Under the pieces are notes generated by a model. The model was not told where the DNA came from. It saw only the letters and a program-made list of their open reading frames with translations, and made no database searches. From Aporhodopirellula sallentina SM41 (GTDB lineage Bacteria; Planctomycetota; Planctomycetia; Pirellulales; Pirellulaceae): 44,565 nt of DNA. Location of the stretch: NCBI RefSeq assembly GCF_000346505.1, contig NZ_ANOH01000189.1:1-44565 (forward strand), in the 5' to 3' direction. Shown piece by piece: positions 44,019 through 44,565 of the stretch (its first letter is position 1; the number at the start of each line of letters is the position of its first letter). The translations under genes and the position numbers were made by a program.

Positions 44019-44036
44019 CGCAGCAAAGTTGCTGCG
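44019..44036. other. Perfect inverted repeat between convergent genes
   Basis: CGCAGCAA-AG-TTGCTGCG lies in the 113-base gap between the cyclase and the convergent transporter gene. It could act as a transcript-end hairpin for both, but there is no T-run, so the terminator call is tentative. Confidence 0.4.
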
Positions 44037-44084
44037 AAAGCTGGTGTTGCAGGAAGCTCCGTCGACCTCCGCGATCGTTGCTTT

Positions 44085-44565
44085 TTACAATCGTCGGCCT
44101 GGGATCCAGGTAAGGCCTAGGTGGGCTCGGTCGCTTCGTTCGGCTGCGTCGATGTCTTCGATTCCGAAACCGTAATCGAATCGCGCGATTAATCGATCGC
44201 TCATCTGATACCGCAGACCAACGCCGGTCGACAAGGCAAACGTGTAGGCGTCTTCGCCCGGTTGAGGTTGGTCGACGTAACCATTGCCCATGTCGACAAA
44301 GCCGTAAGCTCGCAGTGTTTGGGGCTCTTGAAGGGTGCCGCACCGATAGGTTTTGGGACCGAATTCGAAATTGGCGATCCAGCCGTGGTCCGCATTGTAG
44401 GCTCGGCTGTCGGTGCCACGTATGGTGTCGAATCCACCCAAACCGAGCGTCTCGCTGAACAGCAATCTCTCTGAAGAAACTTGGCCATTAAACCGCGAGG
44501 TCAACATCCAATCGTCTCGTATGATATCGGCTCGTTCGTATCTCATTCGGCTGTAAACGAAATCT
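44085..44565 (-). CDS. TpsB/BamA-superfamily outer-membrane transporter, C-terminal part
   Basis: The frame remains open to the right edge of the window, so only the C-terminal ~159 residues are visible and the N-terminal part, including any POTRA domains, lies outside. The visible part has the FhaC/ShlB-type barrel motifs: LGGFDTIRGTDSRAYNADHGW, which carries the (V/I)RG(Y/F)-like motif in loop 6, then YGFVDMGNGYV and repeated barrel strands (GVGLRYQMSDRLIARFDYGFG, LGLTWIPG). It should be an outer-membrane pore that secretes or inserts proteins. The hemagglutinin-like giant protein at 35524-41676 could be its substrate, although the cyclase gene lies between them. A BamA or Omp85-like role is the alternative. 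Confidence 0.78.
   Translation of the reverse strand, partial: DFVYSRMRYERADIIRDDWMLTSRFNGQVSSERLLFSETLGLGGFDTIRGTDSRAYNADHGWIANFEFGPKTYRCGTLQEPQTLRAYGFVDMGNGYVDQPQPGEDAYTFALSTGVGLRYQMSDRLIARFDYGFGIEDIDAAERSDRAHLGLTWIPGRRL

Overview
The window looks like chromosome from a marine planctomycete of the Pirellulaceae (Rhodopirellula-like). The evidence is two giant secreted proteins with the planctomycete LEPR-XLL N-terminal motif and dockerin repeats, several signal-peptide proteins of planctomycete type, moderately high G+C by eye, and long genes in divergent and convergent pairs. No tRNA, rRNA, insertion sequence, prophage or CRISPR array was seen. All assignments come from reading the sequence; no database search was run.

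Region 1 (1-1534): the 3' part of a cysteine-rich metallothionein-like gene with a strong intrinsic terminator, then a small unknown membrane protein. Region 2 (1693-20839) is the most notable part, an apparently complete electron-transfer locus in three transcription units. Unit A (minus strand, 10150 to 1693, tightly packed) encodes a b-type membrane cytochrome, a membrane-anchored decaheme cytochrome, a pentaheme cytochrome, a NuoE-NuoF fusion (NADH/FMN module), and a NuoG-like iron-sulfur protein fused to two cyclic-nucleotide-binding domains and a four-cluster ferredoxin module. Unit B (plus, 10421-14075) encodes two more pentaheme cytochromes of the same family. Unit C (minus, 20839 to 14114) encodes an outer-membrane beta-barrel and a 1478-residue decaheme cytochrome with a C-terminal LVIVD beta-propeller. 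Together they carry about 35 heme motifs. They suggest a route between NAD(H) in the cytoplasm and an outer-membrane porin-cytochrome conduit, perhaps gated by cAMP or cGMP.

Region 3 (21052-24468): a LEPR-XLL/dockerin protein with two GlcG/HbpS-like (heme-binding type) domains, and a small secreted cysteine-rich protein. Region 4 (24650-33432): a transmembrane Ser/Thr kinase with a propeller-like C-terminus, a secreted von Willebrand A/TPR protein and a WD40-metacaspase, which look like a signalling or proteolytic set. Region 5 (33629-44565): a secreted barrel-like protein; a 2050-residue LEPR-XLL adhesin-like protein with hemagglutinin-like, beta-helix, Calx-beta, DUF11, SdrD-like, FG-GAP and dockerin parts; an FHA-GAF-class III nucleotide cyclase; and, cut by the window end, the C-terminus of a TpsB/BamA-type outer-membrane transporter.

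Genes are dense. No gene-free stretch exceeds 300 bases, and the longer gaps (10151-10420, 20840-21051, 41677-41937) are divergent promoter regions.
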